From: Neisseria brasiliensis
GTDB taxonomy: Bacteria > Pseudomonadota > Gammaproteobacteria > Burkholderiales > Neisseriaceae
Direction: 5' to 3'
Assembly (NCBI RefSeq): GCF_009671065.1
Contig: NZ_CP046027.1
Span: 2,542,001 to 2,606,000, forward strand
DNA: 64,000 nucleotides
Made by a program: the position numbers and the translations under genes. Shown in pieces: positions 1 through 7,019 of this stretch. How positions within the stretch are numbered: position 1 is the first letter of the stretch; every line of letters starts with the position of its first letter. The notes beneath the pieces are model-generated. The model was not told where the DNA came from. It saw nothing but the letters and a program-made list of their open reading frames with translations, and ran no database searches.

Positions 1-415
1 CCAGGTATTTCATCAGGTACTGCTTTTCCACCGGCCAATGGCGGTCGGTGTCAAAGGAATACCACGAACCTGTCCAATCGTTGATAAACCAAGCGGTTGT
101 CCAAAAGTTATTGCTGTGGCGGGCGCTGTTGATTTCCAGCTTGTCTTGTCGGATTTTGCCGCCATAGCTTGGAGAGTGAATCAGAATCGGGATGGTAACG
201 CTGCCTAAAACATCGGCGTAGCGGCTGCGGACGGCCAAGGCCAGCATCAGCCGCTCGGCATCGATCTCGATATCTGCTTCAGCTACTGGCACATCCTCAT
301 CACTGCAATGAAACGTGCTATCTGCGTCACGGGTTTCAGGCAAATCCAGACGAAGCATAATGCGCCGGTCGTAGATATTGCTGCAAAGGTAAAACTTCAG
401 TTCGGATTCATACAT
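1..415 (-). CDS. hypothetical ICE protein, C-terminus cut by window edge
   Basis: An open frame of at least 138 codons reads leftward off the window. It starts with ATG at 415 (MYESELKFYLC), seven bases after a good AAGGAGC Shine-Dalgarno. The visible part is acidic at residues 32-55, then has a beta-rich stretch ending in many Trp/Tyr (FWTTAWFINDWTGSWYSF). I do not recognise a family. It belongs to the run of same-strand genes that each carry their own structured leader, so it is probably ICE cargo. No function can be assigned. Confidence 0.75.
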   Translation of the reverse strand, partial: MYESELKFYLCSNIYDRRIMLRLDLPETRDADSTFHCSDEDVPVAEADIEIDAERLMLALAVRSRYADVLGSVTIPILIHSPSYGGKIRQDKLEINSARHSNNFWTTAWFINDWTGSWYSFDTDRHWPVEKQYLMKYL

Positions 416-481
416 ACGTTGCTCCTTCAGATACAAAGAGACGGATGTATGCCCTGACGGGATACACCCGTCGGGTGGGTT
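416..481 (-). promoter_or_regulatory. L1 leader, copy a
   Basis: Leader of the gene starting at 415 (architecture described at 16644-16699). Segment 1 GACGGGTGTAT pairs with segment 2 ATACATCCGTC over 11 bp with one G-T pair, followed by TCTTTGT. The Shine-Dalgarno side pairs only weakly here, so terminator-like folding is the better supported state. Confidence 0.65.
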
Positions 482-496
482 GCTTTTCAGACAGCC

Positions 497-1264
497 TTAT
501 TCGTCATCATCTTCATCATCTTCGTATTCGTAGCCGAACACTTCGATGGCAAACTGACGGATATTGCGGCCGCTGTCCGACACCTGCTCGTCAATCAGGA
601 CAGCGCCTTCATTACGATACCGCCCGGCTACGCCGTTGCTCTCCTCGAGATAGATGGCTTCAAAGTCCAGCGTGGGAAAGTCTTCGACAAGTGCACGGTA
701 AAAACCTTCCGGCGGGCACCATGCGGATTCAAAGGATACGGTCAGCTTACCCGGAGCCGGTGATACCCGGCAATAGAAGGCTTCGCGGCCGACTCCCCAA
801 TGCTTGGTTCGCCACGTATAAGCACTCATCTCTCCGAACGCCTGCTGACAAGCTCGGGCGGATTCGAATACGTCGCGCTGATAGTCGTAGCGTTCGGCTA
901 ACTCAGAATCGGCATTCAGACGGCCTAGCAAATCATCTGCCGTCATTTCCTGCCAGCCGGGAAAGTCTTCGGCCAACTTTTCAGCCAAAAGACGTGTCGG
1001 GCCGGTGCGGTCAGGCTTCAGAGCTTCGGGTAACAATGTATCCGGTTCTGCCCGGGCCAGTATGATCATCAGCAGATTGAGTGCATGGTAATCGAGTTTG
1101 GCCAAAGTTTCAGGAACCGGCAAAAGGCCGTTGAAATCCAGAATCAGGCCGTCGCCTTTGTCTGGGTGGTTTTCGTGATTCTCACGCACAATCAGTGCGG
1201 TGAGGCGGTCGATTTCCGGCTGTGTGCCGGTCACGGTAAAGCTATTGGAACACCAATTAGGCAT
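497..1264 (-). CDS. DUF1281 (YubB-like) family protein, paralogue 1
   Basis: 255 aa, starting MPNWCSN with ATG at 1264 after AAGGATTCTGTT. The N-terminal motif, the HWG block near residue 155 and the FESAWCPPE block near 195 are shared with the next gene upstream (1353-2108), so the two are paralogues. They resemble the DUF1281/YubB family found on plasmids and ICEs, with a predicted ferredoxin-like fold and no known activity. The C-terminus is a strongly acidic tail (EYEDDEDDDE). The start is fixed by the leader, whose hairpins end just before the ATG. Confidence 0.75.
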   Translation of the reverse strand: MPNWCSNSFTVTGTQPEIDRLTALIVRENHENHPDKGDGLILDFNGLLPVPETLAKLDYHALNLLMIILARAEPDTLLPEALKPDRTGPTRLLAEKLAEDFPGWQEMTADDLLGRLNADSELAERYDYQRDVFESARACQQAFGEMSAYTWRTKHWGVGREAFYCRVSPAPGKLTVSFESAWCPPEGFYRALVEDFPTLDFEAIYLEESNGVAGRYRNEGAVLIDEQVSDSGRNIRQFAIEVFGYEYEDDEDDDE

Positions 1265-1329
1265 AACAGAATCCTTAAAAAAAACAGGAGCAGTATGCCC
1301 CCCTGAGGGGCAGACCGCCCCTCAGGGTT
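1265..1329 (-). promoter_or_regulatory. L1 leader, copy b
   Basis: Leader of the 1264 gene. The first hairpin is CCCTGAGGGG/CCCCTCAGGG. Segment 1 GGGGCGGT pairs with segment 2 ACTGCTCC (two G-T pairs) before a run of eight T. TCCT at the end of segment 2 can cover the AGGA of the Shine-Dalgarno. Confidence 0.75.
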
Positions 1330-1352
1330 ACAGGTTAAACAAATGCGGTGAG

Positions 1353-2108
1353 TTACTCGTCATCATCGTCATCAAACGTCCAACCGAAGTGCTCCGCTGC
1401 GAAAGCTTTAAAATCGCCATCTTCACAAGGGAAGTCCTCCAGCAGGCCGTCTGAAGCGACGAAGGTGCCTGCAAAGCCGCCGCCTTCGTCGATGTAGCGC
1501 ACCACCATTTCAACATTCGAAAAAGCATCGGCCAGAGTTTCAAACAGCGGTTCCGGCGGCGACCACGCTGTATCGAAAGCAACGGAAAACGAAGTATCCG
1601 ACCATTCGTTGAGGTACTGATGGTAGGCATTCCACTTGGTTCCCCAGTGGCGGTTGCACCATTCATACCAGGTCGGCCAGGCATGCACGGCAATGTTGCG
1701 CTGAATCTGCTCCAGATAAGGCCGGTTGAGGCCGATTTTCTCGAGTGAACCAGGGGTGGACAGTACCCGCTCTTTCAGACGGCCGACCGTATCGGTCTGC
1801 CAATCCACAAGCGTTTCAAAGTGCTGTTTCAGTCTCGATGCGAGCCAGATCTTGCTGAATGCTTCATCAGACAAAAGCCAGTCGTCTTTCATCGTCAGCC
1901 AGTCTTCGGCACTGGATGACATCGAACCGTGCTCGATGTCCATACCTTCCGGCTGGGGCAGGAGGGTGTTGAAATCGACCACCATATCCGGCAGCTCAGG
2001 GCTGCTTTTTTGGTCGGGAATGCCGGCTCGGAACCACGCGGCTTTCAATTCGGCTACTGCTTCGGCCGGACCGTTTACGGTCATGATGTTGGTAACATGG
2101 TTAGGCAT
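1353..2108 (-). CDS. DUF1281 (YubB-like) family protein, paralogue 2
   Basis: 251 aa from ATG at 2108 (MPNHVTN). I prefer this to an upstream in-frame start at 2153 because GGAGCAATATC sits directly before it and the longer form would translate through the leader hairpin. It shares the MPN-x-(C/V)-(S/T)-N start, the HWGTKWNAY block, the DTAWSPPEPLF block and an acidic end (FDDDDDE) with the 497-1264 protein. It is a predicted cytosolic protein of unknown role on mobile elements. The tandem arrangement suggests duplication within the ICE followed by strong divergence. Confidence 0.75.
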   Translation of the reverse strand: MPNHVTNIMTVNGPAEAVAELKAAWFRAGIPDQKSSPELPDMVVDFNTLLPQPEGMDIEHGSMSSSAEDWLTMKDDWLLSDEAFSKIWLASRLKQHFETLVDWQTDTVGRLKERVLSTPGSLEKIGLNRPYLEQIQRNIAVHAWPTWYEWCNRHWGTKWNAYHQYLNEWSDTSFSVAFDTAWSPPEPLFETLADAFSNVEMVVRYIDEGGGFAGTFVASDGLLEDFPCEDGDFKAFAAEHFGWTFDDDDDE

Positions 2109-2170
2109 GATATTGCTCCATAAAAAAGGAGCCGGACACCCCTGACGGGGCATCGCGACCCCGTCGGGTT
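2109..2170 (-). promoter_or_regulatory. L1 leader, copy c
   Basis: Leader of the 2108 gene. Hairpin 1 is CCCGACGGGG/CCCCGTCAGGG. Segment 1 GGGGTCG pairs with segment 2 CGGCTCC (G-T pairs included), then six T. Segment 3 GGAGC, the Shine-Dalgarno itself, pairs perfectly with GCTCC of segment 2. Confidence 0.8.
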
Positions 2171-2257
2171 AAAAACAGGCTTGCGCCCGGTTGGATAAAG
2201 TTACCGTCGGCAAAACCGGCGCACATTTCAGGTAACAAGTGCTTTTTGAAACAGCCC

Positions 2258-3022
2258 TTACTTCAGGCTGTCGAGATAGGCTTTGACGGTATAGCAGGCC
2301 CAGCGGTAAACCACTTCCCAGCGTACTTTGGCCGGCACTTCCAAAATCCTGCCGGGTTCATGGCCGAAATCTTCCAGAGTAAGAGCTTGATTAAACATCC
2401 ACCAAGAGATGGTTTTGCTGTTGCGCCGGTACAGCCATTCGGCATCGACCTCGTCCAGCTTGTCAGCCAGAACGCTTTCGATGTTCTGCGGGCCGTATTC
2501 GACATCCTTCAGCAGATAGGCAATGTCGTCATAACCACCGAAATTCGCAGCGACGGGAACCAGCAGGAAATCCTGCGGCTGGCCGTTGGTGCAATCAGAC
2601 ACCGCCTGCATCAGCAGGGCGTAATCCACAGCCCGGCCGGCCATCATGCTGCCGAATACTTCTCGTGCAACATCATCGGACAAGGTACTGAGGAACGCTG
2701 GTTGACGGTAGGCAGCCAGCCAGTTTTCCCGGTTGGGAAGCGTCGGGATTACCACCGCCGCGCTGTAACAGTTGTCACTGCGGCTCGGCATGGATTCATG
2801 CACGTTTTCGTTGCGGATATACTCGGCCACCGGTAGGACGGCATCAACCAGATCGCCGGAATAGCCCAGCTCACGCAGTCTTTCGCCGACCACGTCTGCC
2901 GGTTCCGGATATTCCGCATCCGTCATCCGCAGCACTTGGCCGTTTAAGGCTTCGGACGCACTTGCGGCCGCCTCGAATTCGCGGTGGAACCAAACGATAT
3001 AGGTATTGGAAACGGTGTTCAC
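2258..3022 (-). CDS. hypothetical ICE protein
   Basis: 254 aa. The likely start is GTG at 3022 (VNTVSNTYIVWF), eight bases after AAGGAG; the frame stays open upstream but would run through the leader and an unrelated hairpin. The protein is soluble and moderately acidic, with an aromatic C-terminal region (RWEVVYRWACYTVKAYL). I recognise no catalytic motif. It lies between two other L1-controlled genes, and the nearest upstream genes are the first small membrane cassette. Confidence 0.65.
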   Translation of the reverse strand: MNTVSNTYIVWFHREFEAAASASEALNGQVLRMTDAEYPEPADVVGERLRELGYSGDLVDAVLPVAEYIRNENVHESMPSRSDNCYSAAVVIPTLPNRENWLAAYRQPAFLSTLSDDVAREVFGSMMAGRAVDYALLMQAVSDCTNGQPQDFLLVPVAANFGGYDDIAYLLKDVEYGPQNIESVLADKLDEVDAEWLYRRNSKTISWWMFNQALTLEDFGHEPGRILEVPAKVRWEVVYRWACYTVKAYLDSLK

Positions 3023-3090
3023 GGTGAAACTCCTTTTTGAAAATCGGAATACCGCGAACCCTGACGGGACGAAGTATCCCGTGTTGGGTT
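3023..3090 (-). promoter_or_regulatory. L1 leader, copy d
   Basis: Leader of the GTG-started gene at 3022. Hairpin 1 uses ACGGG/CCCGT with CCC/GGG outside. Segment 1 CGGGATAC pairs with segment 2 GTATTCCG, then ATTTTC. The Shine-Dalgarno AAGGAG is only weakly covered. Confidence 0.65.
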
Positions 3091-3100
3091 GAAAAAAGAT

Positions 3101-3153
3101 TCCCACCGACACCTAAGGTGTGGGTGGGAGTCGGGTGTACCGCTGCGCGGTAC
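3101..3153 (-). repeat. H4 module-end hairpin, copy 1
   Basis: TCCCACC/GGTGGGA arms (3101-3129) enclose a second ACACCT/AGGTGT stem, followed by a GTACCGC/GCGGTAC hairpin (3137-3153). It lies just after the stop codon of the 44-aa membrane gene. Equivalent hairpins with ATCCCACC/GGTGGGAT arms close the other three small membrane cassettes and occur nowhere else that I can see. Confidence 0.65.
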
Positions 3154-3168
3154 GGGTTGAATGTTACT

Positions 3169-3303
3169 TCAGATTCTGTTTTTGCCGGCTTTCATTTTTT
3201 CTTCATGCTCTTTTTTCAGTTTGTTAACCGAATGTCGGGCAATAAAGAAAAACGTCCAGACCAGTGCAAGCACAATCAGCAGAAATACAGTCAATGAGTC
3301 CAT
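3169..3303 (-). CDS. small single-span membrane protein (cassette 1, 44 aa)
   Basis: 44 aa starting MDSLTVFLLIVLALVW. One hydrophobic span covers residues 4-22, followed by a basic and acidic tail (KLKKEHEEKMKAGK). Its ATG overlaps the TGA of the upstream 82-aa gene by one base (TGATG), so translation is probably coupled. The start resembles the 42-aa protein of cassette 4 (MNDLSVMLLIVL), which supports it as a real gene despite its size. Function is unknown; small coupled membrane peptides can be toxins, holin-like proteins or envelope modulators, but nothing here decides between these. Confidence 0.65.
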   Translation of the reverse strand: MDSLTVFLLIVLALVWTFFFIARHSVNKLKKEHEEKMKAGKNRI

Positions 3304-3551
3304 CAGTCCTCCTCCTTCCTGCTCATCCATGCCTCATTATCAGCAAGCCAATACAGAATGCAGTAGCAGGAGAAAGCAAGGGTTAAAAATACAAAAACGT
3401 TCAGCCACCGATATTCAATCGGAGCCTCGCTCAGTTTGAAATACGGCAGAATTGCAATCAAGCTGGCTTTGGTAACATCTTCAAACAGTTTATACCAAAA
3501 GTCAAACAAGCGCTTAGCCATGGGTAGGCGTATCAGGTCTGCAGGATTCAT
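3303..3551 (-). CDS. cassette 1 membrane protein, 82 aa
   Basis: 82 aa, ATG at 3551 after CAGGAGTGCAGAAA. An amphipathic basic N-terminus with KRLFDFWYKLFEDV (14-27) is followed by two hydrophobic stretches (about 29-40 and 50-70) and the end LADNEAWMSRKEED. It is a clear paralogue of the proteins at 13855-14124 (LADNEAWMSRKE is identical) and, more distantly, 12148-12444 and the broken copy at 6203-6451. It is probably an inner-membrane protein. The gene overlaps a short leader frame upstream and the 44-aa gene downstream. Confidence 0.7.
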   Translation of the reverse strand: MNPADLIRLPMAKRLFDFWYKLFEDVTKASLIAILPYFKLSEAPIEYRWLNVFVFLTLAFSCYCILYWLADNEAWMSRKEED

Positions 3552-3592
3552 TTTCTGCACTCCTGTACGTATTTGGAAGTGAAATATATCAA
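3548..3592 (-). CDS. possible 14-aa leader peptide
   Basis: TTG at 3592, eight bases after GGAGGACATGCC, opens a 14-codon frame (MIYFTSKYVQECRK) whose TGA overlaps the ATG of the 82-aa gene (ATGA). Its Shine-Dalgarno is locked in an 11-bp stem (GGCATGTCTTC with GAGGACATGCC). Cassette 3 has a leader frame in the same place, which is the main reason to list it. Confidence 0.35.
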   Translation of the reverse strand: MIYFTSKYVQECRK

Positions 3593-3656
3593 GGCATGTC
3601 CTCCATATTGCGTGAAGACATGCCGTCCCTGGTGGGGTGAATGTCCCCACAGGGTT
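3552..3656 (-). promoter_or_regulatory. L1 leader, copy e (cassette 1)
   Basis: Hairpin 1 is CCCTGTGGGG/CCCCACCAGGG. It is followed by the 11-bp stem that hides GGAGG (3592-3625 region). Unlike most copies there is no T-run after segment 2, so only the translational half of the design is kept, and it acts on the 14-codon leader frame rather than directly on the 82-aa gene. Confidence 0.65.
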
Positions 3657-3674
3657 GATAAAAGTTGAAAGAAA

Positions 3675-3739
3675 GCCGTAGCCGCACGAATGCGGTTGGT
3701 GATGTTTAACGGCAGCACCGGGACAGTAAAACGACTGTC
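3675..3739 (-). ncRNA. L2 structured RNA element, copy 1
   Basis: Read on the minus strand: a hairpin with ACTGTC-type arms, then an outer stem GCCGT/ACGGC enclosing CCGCA-TTCG-TGCGG, a UUCG-capped hairpin. It lies directly 5' of the L1 leader of cassette 1. Copies at 10855, 12593, 14203 and 14906 are nearly identical; those at 17145, 17373 and 18432 differ in sequence but keep the pairing. Confidence 0.7.
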
Positions 3740-3750
3740 GGCGTTGAAAA

Positions 3751-3833
3751 CAGGTTTTTAGCTGCGCCGAGGCCGTCTGAAAACGAGCCCTGCGCGTTTC
3801 AGCGAAGCTAAAAACCTGCCTCGAAAGGCAGGT
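3751..3833 (-). terminator. T3 terminator and DUS spacer after the 3840 gene
   Basis: Minus-strand hairpin ACCTGCC/GGCAGGT followed by a T-run, just after the stop codon at 3840. Beyond it GCTAAAAACCTG/CAGGTTTTTAGC arms enclose one DUS (GCCGTCTGAA). The same block recurs at 10937-11005, 12672-12730, 14279-14338 and 14989-15051. Confidence 0.7.
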
Positions 3834-3839
3834 CAAACC

Positions 3840-4208
3840 TCAAACAGCAGGTGAAAAAAGCCGGCTGCCATCCGTCAGCGACGGATAACGGGCGGCCAGC
3901 ATCATGGCTGTATCGGCCAGAAGCACGGCAGCGGTCGGTGCTTTCGGATACGGGTCGATAGCAGGCAGCGGATAAGCATTGATGTCCTGATAGTCGATGT
4001 AGGTATACACCGGCTGACCCAGGCCGTAGCGCCGTGTATGGCGACGGCACAAGCGGACATGTTCTTTGGCCACTTCATACAGCTTGGGGCAGCGGCGGCG
4101 GAACTCAGCATTAAATGGTGCAGCCAGTTCCTTCGATACGCCCACGATGTACGGATTGTCATGCTGTTGCAGCCATTGGCGCATCAGCTCGATTACAGAC
4201 GGGTTCAT
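3840..4208 (-). CDS. hypothetical ICE protein
   Basis: 122 aa, ATG at 4208 (MNPSVIELMRQWLQQH) after AAGGAGCTGTT. It has an Arg-rich middle (RRRCPK, LCRRHTRRYG, about residues 37-61) that could bind nucleic acid, followed by a Pro/Tyr-rich stretch (YPLPAIDPYPKAP) and a short hydrophobic helix. I recognise no family. It is a monocistronic unit with its own leader and a T3 terminator. Confidence 0.65.
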   Translation of the reverse strand: MNPSVIELMRQWLQQHDNPYIVGVSKELAAPFNAEFRRRCPKLYEVAKEHVRLCRRHTRRYGLGQPVYTYIDYQDINAYPLPAIDPYPKAPTAAVLLADTAMMLAARYPSLTDGSRLFSPAV

Positions 4209-4273
4209 AACAGCTCCTTAAGGGCAAACAAAGCGTAAAACCCGTTCGTGGAAGACGGGCTTCCACGCAGGTT
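4209..4273 (-). promoter_or_regulatory. L1-like leader, divergent copy f
   Basis: The first hairpin is CGTGGAAG/CTTCCACG; its loop CCCGT is complementary to the following ACGGG, which is trailed by TTTT. AAGGAGC lies in a self-complementary CCTTAAGG. The order of parts matches L1 but the conserved CCC/GGG base is missing. Confidence 0.45.
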
Positions 4274-4278
4274 GGAAA

Positions 4279-4371
4279 AAGGTTTATCCGCAAAAACAGT
4301 GGATAAACCGGCAGACAGCTCGGGCAAAATTCGGTTGGGCTTTGGTTTGCGCGATTGCCTAATTTTTAGGC
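4279..4371. repeat. two hairpins in the 4274-4402 gap
   Basis: GGTTTATCC/GGATAAACC (4279-4307) and GCCTAA/TTAGGC (4355-4371) are perfect inverted repeats. The second lies about 30 bases past the stop codon of the 4403-4774 gene, followed on that strand by AT-rich sequence, and may be its terminator. One DUS is at 4388-4397. Confidence 0.5.
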
Positions 4372-4402
4372 ACAGAACAGACGGAGGCCGTCTGAATCAT
4401 GC

Positions 4403-4774
4403 TCAATAATCTTCGGCCAACAGAATGGTGGTATAGCTTCTGTCCCATTCCGTTATGACGTAGATTTTTTGTTCCAGCAGGGTGTAGGCAGATAAAACCC
4501 GCCCTTCGTTTCCAGGTTCCAGGGCCTGAAGATTCAGACGGCGGTCTTCGGGATCCATATCCTGCCAGCAGCCGGTGACATGGGCCTTGAGCAGAATCAG
4601 TTGCCAAAGATGGGTTTCAGTCAGCTGCTGAGGCAGGTTTTCCTGTGCCCAATACAGAGAATTGGCCGTACAGACCGTTTTCCCCAAGGGAAACAGGTCC
4701 GGTTTGCTCTGCTCCAGATAAGATAACATCAGTTCGGGTAAAACGGGTTGGTTTAGGCTCATCGCGGTGGTCAT
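4403..4774 (-). CDS. hypothetical ICE protein
   Basis: 123 aa from ATG at 4774 (MTTAMSLNQPVLPELM), directly after AAAGGAGAAGAGT. The frame is open further upstream but would cross the leader hairpins, so the longer form is rejected. It is a soluble, alpha-helical-looking protein with no motif I can name. The next gene upstream is the methyltransferase at 4845, separated from it by an L1 leader, so the two are transcribed in the same direction but controlled separately. Confidence 0.65.
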   Translation of the reverse strand: MTTAMSLNQPVLPELMLSYLEQSKPDLFPLGKTVCTANSLYWAQENLPQQLTETHLWQLILLKAHVTGCWQDMDPEDRRLNLQALEPGNEGRVLSAYTLLEQKIYVITEWDRSYTTILLAEDY

Positions 4775-4835
4775 ACTCTTCTCCTTTAAAAGAAAAAGCG
4801 GGAGGCCACCCCGACGGGCAGCCACCCGCAGGGTT
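4775..4835 (-). promoter_or_regulatory. L1 leader, copy g
   Basis: Leader of the 4774 gene. Segment 1 GCGGGTGGC pairs with segment 2 GCCTCCCGC (one mismatch) immediately before TTTTTCTTTT, an intrinsic-terminator layout. The pyrimidine tract can also pair with AAAGGAGAAGAG around the Shine-Dalgarno. Confidence 0.7.
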
Positions 4836-4844
4836 GGTTAAAAA

Positions 4845-5945
4845 CTATTTAATGGTCAGCACATCACCAAAACCGGCGCCATCAGACAGATCGATGGCGC
4901 GGATGCTCGGTACGAAGCGGTCGAGATTCGTGATGACGTATTCGACGCTGCCATCTGCCTTCATCACTTCTTCGGTGCTGCTGACTTTGATTTTATGGGT
5001 GCTGCCTTTTATCAGCAGCCGGCGGCCGTCTGCAGCTGTCACAATGCCGCTGACTTGGCCGGCGGCCAAAGCCAGTGCAGCATGCCATTTACCCAGCGCA
5101 CACAGTGGCCGGCGCTTTTCCATGGACGCATCCACCTGAAAAAAACGGTCAAAATGTGGCCATAGAGTTTGATTGCCCGCACTTGAAAGTTCGACAGACA
5201 AACCGGCAGCTTCAACCTTGCGGTTAATCGGCCGGAACGGTTTGGCCGTTGCTTCAGGGACTTCATACCAATAGTCGGTATCGGCCAAATGAATGGGGAT
5301 GGCGGCTTCCGGCTGTAACAGCAGTTGTTGTTGCTCCTTGGCCAGTACCTTACCGATGTTGCGGCCGGCTTTACCCATAATCACCAACTGGCGGTAGGTA
5401 TCGACGGCGGCACGGTACATTCTCAGTTCGGTAAACCGGGAAGCGATGTCGGCTGTAAAGCGGTCAGTTAAGGCAGCTTCGGGAATAATCAGCACCAGAA
5501 TGCCGCCTTCCTGCAGTACCGGCACCGTGCGGTTGAAGAATATTTCCTCCAAACGTTTGGTGCGTTCCGCACTGAGGTTGTCGGCAGTGGAAAAACCGTA
5601 TGGCGGATTGAGAAACAGCAAACCCACGGTGCGCGGTTGCAGGATGCAGTTTTCAATGTCACTTTGGACAACGAAATCCAGCATCCCTGCGGCCTCGAGT
5701 GCGCGGTTACTGTCCAGCTCCACACCGAAGCTGTGGCAGTGTGCACCGCAGCTGCTCAGGTGTTCGGCCAAGACAGCCAGCGCAGCACCGGTGCCGCAGC
5801 AGGGATCGAAGATGCGGATATTGCCGCCGGCAATATCCAGCCGCGCAGCAATGCCTTCCAGTGTGGCCGCATCGGTCGGGAAATAGCCGTTGTCGGCATG
5901 GTTGTGCGCGGTGCGCGGGTGCATCAGATGATTGGTGGAATTCAT
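4845..5945 (-). CDS. class I SAM-dependent DNA methyltransferase (DUF6094-like)
   Basis: 366 aa, ATG at 5945. Motif I is FDPCCGTG (46-53), the acidic residue after strand 2 lies in VELD (75-78), and motif IV is NPPYG (113-117). NPPY is the signature of N6-adenine (or N4-cytosine) amino-methyltransferases. No restriction enzyme or target-recognition domain is obvious, so an orphan ICE methylase, perhaps guarding the element against host restriction, is the likely role (inference). The C-terminal 150 residues have no recognisable motif. The start is supported by CGGAGGCTTCC, a Shine-Dalgarno fully embedded in a leader stem. Confidence 0.8.
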   Translation of the reverse strand: MNSTNHLMHPRTAHNHADNGYFPTDAATLEGIAARLDIAGGNIRIFDPCCGTGAALAVLAEHLSSCGAHCHSFGVELDSNRALEAAGMLDFVVQSDIENCILQPRTVGLLFLNPPYGFSTADNLSAERTKRLEEIFFNRTVPVLQEGGILVLIIPEAALTDRFTADIASRFTELRMYRAAVDTYRQLVIMGKAGRNIGKVLAKEQQQLLLQPEAAIPIHLADTDYWYEVPEATAKPFRPINRKVEAAGLSVELSSAGNQTLWPHFDRFFQVDASMEKRRPLCALGKWHAALALAAGQVSGIVTAADGRRLLIKGSTHKIKVSSTEEVMKADGSVEYVITNLDRFVPSIRAIDLSDGAGFGDVLTIK

Positions 5946-5999
5946 GGAAGCCTCCGTAGAAAAGGCGGAGGCTGCCCTAGGGGGAGCCCCCTGAGGGTT
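5946..5999 (-). promoter_or_regulatory. L1 leader, copy h
   Basis: Leader of the methyltransferase. Hairpin 1 is CCCTCAGGGGG/CCCCCTAGGG. Segment 1 GGGGGCT pairs with segment 2 AGCCTCC. GCCTCCG pairs perfectly with CGGAGGC, which contains the whole Shine-Dalgarno; one of the clearest copies of the masking stem. Confidence 0.8.
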
Positions 6000-6017
6000 G
6001 AGAAGATGAATGCAAAA

Positions 6018-6052
6018 AATCCCACCGTCGCAGGGTTGCGGCGTGTGGGATT
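6018..6052 (-). repeat. H4 module-end hairpin, copy 2
   Basis: AATCCCAC/GTGGGATT arms between the stop of the 36-aa gene and the methyltransferase leader. A GGCCC/GGGCC hairpin follows at 6057-6070. Confidence 0.6.
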
Positions 6053-6089
6053 CATAAGGCCCGAAGGGCCGGGTTGGTTTAAATCGAAC

Positions 6090-6200
6090 CTAGTGGTTCT
6101 CTTTTTCCTCTAATAAGCCTTTGTTATCCAAATACTTCAAAACAGAAAAGTACCAGGCAAGCAAAAGAAAGAGGAGAAATAAAAGTCCGCCAATCAGCAT
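6090..6200 (-). CDS. small single-span membrane protein (cassette 2, 36 aa)
   Basis: 36 aa (MLIGGLLFLLFLLLAWYF...), ATG at 6200 after AAAGGACTAGCC. Residues 2-19 form one hydrophobic span, then a charged tail (LDNKGLLEEKENH). It occupies the same position after the interrupted 82-aa-type gene as the 44-aa protein in cassette 1. Too short for family assignment. Confidence 0.6.
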   Translation of the reverse strand: MLIGGLLFLLFLLLAWYFSVLKYLDNKGLLEEKENH

Positions 6201-6202
6201 GG

Positions 6203-6451
6203 CTAGTCCTTTCGGGTTAGTGAATCACGCTTTTTACGCAGTAAGTCGGCGAAAATTTGGGAGAAATATCCAATGATTGCCAAAACAACCACGCCCACAG
6301 CGCGTTCGGTTAATGAATGCGAATTAATTCAGAGTAGCGGTAAAACCGCAATTATTGCAGCTTTTGTCACATCATCCAGTAGTTTAATCCACGATTCAAG
6401 TGTTTCCTTGTGTAATGGGAAACTGAATTTCAAGTATTTAAAAAATTTCAC
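6203..6451 (-). pseudogene. cassette 2 membrane protein with in-frame TGA
   Basis: GTG at 6451 opens a frame of 82 codons plus stop, the same length as the cassette 1 gene, but codon 41 is TGA (6329-6331). Sense-strand residues 19-40 (ESWIKLLDDVTKAAIIAVLPLL) align with the cassette 1 protein (FDFWYKLFEDVTKASLIAILPY). The part after the stop (INSHSLTERAV) aligns with TSDSLAERCA of cassette 4. The frame after the stop is intact, so decay is recent, or the TGA is read through. An ATG two bases upstream gives only ATG-TGA. Confidence 0.7.
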
Positions 6452-6521
6452 ATCGGTGTCTCCATAAAAATGGGGGGATACACCGATGCCCTGACAGGGG
6501 ATGGTATATCCCCATAGGGTT
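6452..6521 (-). promoter_or_regulatory. L1 leader, copy i (cassette 2)
   Basis: Segment 1 GGGGATATACC pairs with segment 2 GGTGTATCCCC along all 11 bases (one G-T), then CCATTTTT. Segment 2 alternatively pairs CATCGGTGT with ACACCGATG, burying the bases just before the start codon. Strong evidence for two exclusive folds. Confidence 0.8.
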
Positions 6522-6541
6522 GGTTAAAAAGTTGGAAAAAA

Positions 6542-6606
6542 GCCGTGGCCGCACTCATGCGGTTGGGTGATGGCTAACGGCAGCACCCGGGACAGAAGAA
6601 ACAGTC
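6542..6606 (-). ncRNA. L2 structured RNA element, copy 2
   Basis: Outer stem GCCGT/ACGGC and inner CCGCA/TGCGG are kept but the tetraloop is TGAG instead of TTCG (minus strand). It lies 5' of the cassette 2 leader, immediately after the vapC stop codon. Confidence 0.65.
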
Positions 6607-6623
6607 TGCCGGCTGTGTAAAAC

Positions 6624-7019
6624 TTAAAGCAGTTTGGCGGGAATGTTCCGTTTTTTCAAAACGGCCACCGCTTTTTTATCAAAAGTCACGAATTGTCCGT
6701 CAAATATCCTTCTACCGGTATATTCATTTACGCCGTCGGCAAAATCGCCGCCGCATTCCAACTGTTCCAAGCCGGCATCGACGGTATTTTTCTCATACAT
6801 CAGGTTTTCGATTTCGGTCATTGTCCTGATTGCGGCTGCAACCTCTTCTTTGCTGTAACGGTACAACCGCATTAAAACCCAAACCAGTTCACAGAATACG
6901 GAGGTGGGTACGCAGACTTTCTCTGCTTTTGAGAGGATGTTTTCCGCGATCAGCGCCTGCTTTTCATCGTCCCGGGTCAATAAACGTACCAAGACATTGG
7001 TGTCTGCAGTAACCTTCAT
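6624..7019 (-). CDS. vapC: VapC-type PIN-domain toxin
   Basis: 131 aa. PIN-domain acidic residues are visible at D6 (TADTNVLVRLL), E44 (FCELVW), D92/D95 (GGDFADGV) and D114 (VTFD), the usual order for VapC ribonucleases that cleave tRNA or rRNA. The ATG overlaps the antitoxin stop by four bases (ATGA), the usual vapBC arrangement. It probably stabilises the ICE. No leader of the L1 type precedes the pair, so it is controlled differently from its neighbours. Confidence 0.85.
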   Translation of the reverse strand: MKVTADTNVLVRLLTRDDEKQALIAENILSKAEKVCVPTSVFCELVWVLMRLYRYSKEEVAAAIRTMTEIENLMYEKNTVDAGLEQLECGGDFADGVNEYTGRRIFDGQFVTFDKKAVAVLKKRNIPAKLL

